Program-made: the position numbers and the translations under genes
Assembly (NCBI GenBank): GCA_021404985.1
Contig: QWHP01000103.1
Span: 1 to 9,910 of the forward strand
Reading direction: 5' to 3'
From: Actinobacteria bacterium ATB1
GTDB lineage: Bacteria; Actinomycetota; Acidimicrobiia; UBA2766
Length of the DNA stretch: 9,910 bases
Shown: positions 6,702-9,910 of the stretch, piece by piece
How the letters are laid out: each line of letters begins with the position of its first letter
Position numbering within the stretch: the first letter of the stretch is position 1
The notes under the pieces: model-generated
Seen by the model: only the letters and a program-made list of their open reading frames with translations
Told to the model about the DNA's origin: nothing
Database searches by the model: none

Positions 6702-7772
6702 TCAGCGGCGGCGGCGTGACTGCTGCTCCTGGCGTGACGCGACGGCGTCCATCTCGCCCCGCAGCCGGAGCCAGGAGTCGAACCGGCGCACACCGATCCT
6801 GCCTTCCTCGACTCCGGCTTGGACTGCGCAACCGGGTTCTCCCGAGTGGTGACAGTCGCGGAAGCGGCAGTCCTGGGCCGCGGCGGCGATCTCGGGGAAG
6901 ACCCCGTCGAGTCCCGCCTCGGCGTGCCAGATGCCGATGCCGCGCAGGCCCGGGGTGTCGATGAGGCAACCCCCCGACACGAGAGGGACCAGATCCCGAG
7001 CCGTAGTGGTGTGGCGCCCCTTCGCGTCGCCGGAACGGACCGCCCCCGTGGTCTGCACCTCGGCACCCACCATCGCGTTGACGAGGGTCGACTTGCCGCT
7101 CCCCGACTCCCCCAAGAGGACGGCAGTCCGCCTGCCCAGCACGTCTCCGAGCTCGTCGAGTCCGTGGTCCTCGACGCCGCTGGTGACCACCACCCGCACT
7201 GCCGGTGCGATCTCGGCGAGGGCAGCGTGCAGCCTCCCCACGTCGTCCGGTCCCGCGAGGTCCGCTTTCGTGAGGACGATCGTGGGCTCGGCTCCACTGT
7301 CCCATGCGATCACGAGCATGCGTTCGATTCGGGCCTCGTTGAGCGGCCGGTCGAGACCGTGCACGACGAATACGACCTCCATGTTCGCGGCGAGGACCTG
7401 CGCTGCGGACTGCCCCGGGTCGTGGCGCACGATCGACGTAACACGCGGAAGCACGGCGACGATCGCCTCGGGGTCCTCCGGAGTTGCGTCGTCGAGCACC
7501 CCGACCCAGTCCCCGGCAGCAGGTGGCTCCGCCACCCCGGCTGCGTGGGCTGTGGGCGTCGTCCACGTCGCGGTCTCCACGTCGATGCCGGTTGCGACCT
7601 GGGCGGAGATCCGCTCCACCCTCACGACACGGCCGGGACGGGTTTCACGAGCTCCCAGACCCGCCGCTGCAGCTCCGGATCCCCCCACCTCCGATCCGAC
7701 GTTCGACCACGCGACCTCCCAGCGCTCGTCCCACCCGTATCGCCTGAGCCCTTCGATGTCGGTCCCGGTCAT
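6702..7772 (-). CDS. rsgA: Ribosome small-subunit-dependent GTPase A
   Basis: RsgA is a GTPase that checks late 30S subunit maturation and releases assembly factors in the cytoplasm. The 356-residue product shows the circularly permuted GTPase order: G4 (TKAD, 168-171) and G5 (TSG, 197-199) precede G1 (GESGSGKST, 221-229), the switch I KGRHTTTARD (251-260) and G3 (DTPG, 272-275). The N-terminal part (~45-110) is the OB fold, with PAAGDWV. The C-terminal zinc site is Cys302, Cys307, His309 and Cys315 (CRFRDCHHSGEPGC). The tail ends in RRRR, suited to rRNA contact. The N-terminal YGWDERW is typical of actinobacterial homologues and supports the ATG at 7772, although its ribosome site is weak. 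It is convergent with the LLM gene (24-bp gap) and divergent from the next ORF. A housekeeping gene, probably unrelated to the redox cluster. Confidence 0.95.
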   Translation of the reverse strand: MTGTDIEGLRRYGWDERWEVAWSNVGSEVGGSGAAAAGLGARETRPGRVVRVERISAQVATGIDVETATWTTPTAHAAGVAEPPAAGDWVGVLDDATPEDPEAIVAVLPRVTSIVRHDPGQSAAQVLAANMEVVFVVHGLDRPLNEARIERMLVIAWDSGAEPTIVLTKADLAGPDDVGRLHAALAEIAPAVRVVVTSGVEDHGLDELGDVLGRRTAVLLGESGSGKSTLVNAMVGAEVQTTGAVRSGDAKGRHTTTARDLVPLVSGGCLIDTPGLRGIGIWHAEAGLDGVFPEIAAAAQDCRFRDCHHSGEPGCAVQAGVEEGRIGVRRFDSWLRLRGEMDAVASRQEQQSRRRR

Positions 7773-7803
7773 GGAGGGATTCTCGCAGAGCAGGACGACC
7801 CGA

Positions 7804-7809
7804 TAGCGT
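7804..7809 (+). promoter_or_regulatory. Candidate -10 element of a leaderless transcript
   Basis: TAGCGT fits the TANNNT form of an actinobacterial -10 box and ends 7 nt before the ATG at 7817, where a transcript starting on the A would be leaderless. No Shine-Dalgarno lies in the usual place, which supports this. No convincing -35 box was seen. The site lies in the 44-bp gap divergent from rsgA. Confidence 0.45.
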
Positions 7810-7816
7810 CTCGGTC

Positions 7817-8521
7817 ATGTCCGACGCGAACAAGCTGGACCCCTGTGGAGGCGATTTCGGACACTGGTCGACCGATGCCGCCGGACAGCCCACGTTCGAC
7901 CTGACAGCGGGACCCGACCATCTCTGGCACCAGGTCGGGAACCGGGTGCTGACCGCCACGGCACACGCCGGGGGCTGGACGACGCTGTACTCGACAGGCT
8001 GGGGATGGATCCGCCTATCCGACACCAGACCCGAAACAGGTTCCGCCCTCGGTGGAACGTGGCGCCTCGAGGACAGCGAGGGCCGGAGGCTCCACACGAA
8101 GCGTCCCAGACCAACGTGGGGCATCGGGTACGCAGAATGGCAACAGGAGACCGAGGCAGGACCGCTGCGTCGAAGAGTCAGCGCCCTTCCCGGCGACCGC
8201 TGCGCCCTGCGCGTGGACGTGTCGGCCCCGCCGGGCTCAGACCACGTCACGTACATCGAGACATGGGGATTCCGTCCCTGGCCGATCGTCCTCGGGGGGC
8301 TCATGTCCCGCCGCGTCTCCCCGCCCACTGGCTATGGATTGTGGGAACGCCTCGGCTGGGAGGGTGCCTTCGCCGCCGCCACACTCAGCCGGACCCTTAC
8401 GGACGTCCTGCGCCAGCTCCTGTCCCTCCGCCTCGCCCTCACACCCGAGTCCGACACGATCCAGGGCGCAGTGGTCCTTTCGTCCTCTCAGCCGATGCTC
8501 GCGGAGCGACGGCGACCGTGA
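7817..8521 (+). CDS. N-terminal beta-domain part of a GH94/GH36-type glycosidase-like protein (split ORF 1)
   Basis: This 234-residue protein resembles only the N-terminal beta-sandwich region of large GH94-like proteins (often named GH36-type glycosyl hydrolase domain proteins). The signs are FGHWSTDAAGQPTFDLT near residues 14-30, LWHQVGN, and a run of beta-strand segments such as GGWTTLYSTGWGWIRLSD and TGSALGGTWRLEDSEG. No catalytic motif is present and there is no signal peptide, so it is probably cytoplasmic. Its TGA overlaps the GTG of the next ORF (GTGA), and that ORF supplies the catalytic domain. Either the two are natural, translationally coupled subunits, or one gene has been broken by a frameshift. 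The downstream frame stays open upstream of the GTG at least back to 8431, so the latter is possible. Family assignment is moderate, since it depends on the neighbour. Confidence 0.7.
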   Translation: MSDANKLDPCGGDFGHWSTDAAGQPTFDLTAGPDHLWHQVGNRVLTATAHAGGWTTLYSTGWGWIRLSDTRPETGSALGGTWRLEDSEGRRLHTKRPRPTWGIGYAEWQQETEAGPLRRRVSALPGDRCALRVDVSAPPGSDHVTYIETWGFRPWPIVLGGLMSRRVSPPTGYGLWERLGWEGAFAAATLSRTLTDVLRQLLSLRLALTPESDTIQGAVVLSSSQPMLAERRRP

Positions 8522-9910
8522 CCCTGCGAACGAACCAGCCCCACCTGTCCCTGGTCGTCGGGCTCGTCCGCGACGTCGACGAGATCGGTTCCCTGGTCAC
8601 CGCAGCCCGCGAAGCCGGCGAGGCGGGGGACGATGAGATCCCCCCCTCCGTCCCGTTCGCCGCCCGAGGCCTCGGCACGGACACGGACAGGGAATCCCGA
8701 TGGCACGCCGGGATGCTCGCAACCGCCGCCACCCGCGACGAGATGCTCGACGTCACATACGTTCCCCAGGGGAGCGCCTACAGCTTCGTCCACGGCATCC
8801 AAGGCGCGCCCCGCGACTACGCCTTGACGGCCGTACCGCTGGCGTTCGTCGACCCGACCGCCGCACGAGACATGTTGCGCCTCATGTTCCGCATGCAGCG
8901 CCCCGACGGCGCAATCGAATACGCGCACACCGGCGCGGGCTACGTCACCGGTGCGCTCATCCACAAGGCACCGTCGGACCTCCCGATCTGGCTCCTCTGG
9001 ACACTCACCGAGTACGTCTGGGCGACACAGGACCGGACGATCCTCGACGAGGTCGTGGCCACCGCAGGTGGCATCCCGCGCTCGGTGCGAGAAGGCACGC
9101 TTGCAGCGTGGACGAGGCTCCGTGACGGCGTCGGGCTCGGACCGCACGGGTTGCTCCGCGTCGGGTCGGGCGACTGGAACGACCCGATCGCCGCGATGGC
9201 ACCGAACCGGCGCGCCTTCCACGACAGGGGGGAGTCGGTGTTCAATTCGGCTTTCGCCGCTTACGCGCTGCCCCGCGCAGCCGAACTCGTCGAGACCTGG
9301 GACAGCGTCACTGCTGCCGAGATGCGGGAGCTCGGCACTACCTTGTCCGGCGCGGTCGAGGCGACCTGGACCGGGAACTGGTTCCTGCGCGGCTACGACG
9401 GTCTCGGCGGACCACTCGGAGGCGGGCACCTGTTCCTCGACGCGCAGGTGTGGTGCCTGATCGCCGGTCTCGGCGGGCCGGAGAAGGGCAGGCAACTCAT
9501 GTCACGGATCCACGAACTCTGCGATGCCCCGTCGCCGATCGGGGCAACGATCCTCGACCGGCCGCATCCCGTTCGCGGAGCGATCCTTCAGCCAGGGTGG
9601 GACTGCAACGGAGGGGTCTGGGCCGCGATCTGTGGCCTCCTCGTCTGGGCCTATTCCCTCCACGACACCTCCCTGGCGGTGCGTCAGTGGGAGAAGGCGT
9701 CCCTCTCGGGTCATGCCCGCGCCCACCCGGACATCTGGTACGGCATCTGGAGCGGCCCCGATTCCTACAACTCCCACTTGGGGGAACATGCCGGCGAGAC
9801 GTTCGTCCAACCGGCAACCCCGATGACGGAGTTTCCGGTGATGAACTCCAACGCCCATTCGGGTCCGCTGCTGGGCCTGATCCGCATGCTGGGGATCGAG
9901 ACGGAGCCCG
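8518..9910 (+). CDS. GH94/GH36-type catalytic domain protein (split ORF 2; 3' end outside window)
   Basis: The frame opens at GTG 8518 and remains open for 464 codons to the window end. It reads as the (alpha/alpha)6 catalytic domain of GH94-like enzymes (cellobiose/chitobiose phosphorylases and related large glycosidase-like proteins). Landmarks in order are WHAGMLATAATRDEM (from Trp62), VPQGSAYSFVHGIQGAPRD, RPDGAIEYAHTGAGY, SDLPIWLLWTLTEYVWATQD, GSGDWNDP (Asp219-Asp222 region, where GH94 enzymes keep their general acid), GWDCNGGVWA (360-369) and WYGIWSGPDSYNS (407-419). Phosphorolysis of a beta-glucoside or synthesis of one are possible activities; the sugar cannot be deduced. The N-terminal ~270 residues typical of the family are not in this ORF but in the overlapping ORF before it. 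The ribosome site is weak, in keeping with coupling through GTGA. Very little of the C-terminus is likely missing. Confidence 0.85.
   Translation, partial: MTLRTNQPHLSLVVGLVRDVDEIGSLVTAAREAGEAGDDEIPPSVPFAARGLGTDTDRESRWHAGMLATAATRDEMLDVTYVPQGSAYSFVHGIQGAPRDYALTAVPLAFVDPTAARDMLRLMFRMQRPDGAIEYAHTGAGYVTGALIHKAPSDLPIWLLWTLTEYVWATQDRTILDEVVATAGGIPRSVREGTLAAWTRLRDGVGLGPHGLLRVGSGDWNDPIAAMAPNRRAFHDRGESVFNSAFAAYALPRAAELVETWDSVTAAEMRELGTTLSGAVEATWTGNWFLRGYDGLGGPLGGGHLFLDAQVWCLIAGLGGPEKGRQLMSRIHELCDAPSPIGATILDRPHPVRGAILQPGWDCNGGVWAAICGLLVWAYSLHDTSLAVRQWEKASLSGHARAHPDIWYGIWSGPDSYNSHLGEHAGETFVQPATPMTEFPVMNSNAHSGPLLGLIRMLGIETEP

Noticed and set aside
6678..6706. CCCCC...GGGGG pairing between the LLM and rsgA genes as a terminator
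   Set aside because: Only 5 bp can pair around a 13-nt loop, without a T-tract; too weak to annotate, though it is in the right place.
6819..7904. Plus-strand open frame (361 codons) opposite rsgA
   Set aside because: rsgA on the other strand carries all GTPase and zinc motifs; this frame shows none and is a high-GC shadow.
8488..9495. Minus-strand open frame (335 codons) opposite the GH94-like catalytic domain
   Set aside because: The plus-strand frame carries GSGDWND, GWDCNGGVW and WSGPDSY-type motifs and is the real gene.

Overview
The window looks like a chromosomal segment of a high-GC actinobacterium. GC is roughly two-thirds by eye, GTG starts are used, the luciferase-like protein fits a mainly actinobacterial F420-type family, and one gene appears to be leaderless. 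No close lineage can be named from sequence alone; an uncultured member of Actinomycetota is the best guess. No rRNA, tRNA, CRISPR, transposase or phage gene was seen.

Layout. (1) The left edge holds the 3' part of a type II DMSO-reductase-family molybdoenzyme alpha subunit (+), ending at 1136. (2) A short convergent gap follows, with terminator-like inverted repeats. (3) Two minus-strand genes run 3826 to 1254: a phytoene-dehydrogenase-like FAD oxidoreductase and, overlapping its stop codon by GTGA, a methyltransferase-fold protein whose SAM-binding loop looks degenerate. (4) A 99-bp divergent control region carries a 7-bp inverted repeat with a 9-bp spacer, a plausible shared operator. (5) Two plus-strand genes run 3926 to 6677: a second, different phytoene-dehydrogenase-like FAD oxidoreductase and a luciferase-like (probably F420-dependent) oxidoreductase. 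The last one contains a perfect 15-bp-arm palindrome in its coding region. (6) rsgA, a circularly permuted ribosome-assembly GTPase, lies convergently at 7772 to 6702. (7) Divergent from rsgA are two overlapping ORFs (7817-8521 and 8518 to beyond the window end). Together they read as the N-terminal beta domain and the catalytic alpha/alpha barrel of one GH94/GH36-type carbohydrate-active protein that is split here.

How they may work together. Regions 3 to 5 look like one divergently transcribed redox cluster: two FAD desaturase/oxidase-type enzymes, a methyltransferase-like protein and an F420/flavin oxidoreductase. Such a set would suit stepwise oxidation or reduction of a hydrophobic, possibly isoprenoid or steroid-like, substrate. 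The molybdoenzyme next to it belongs to a group that includes hydrocarbon and steroid side-chain hydroxylases, so a link is possible but unproven. rsgA and the glycosidase-like pair appear unrelated to it.
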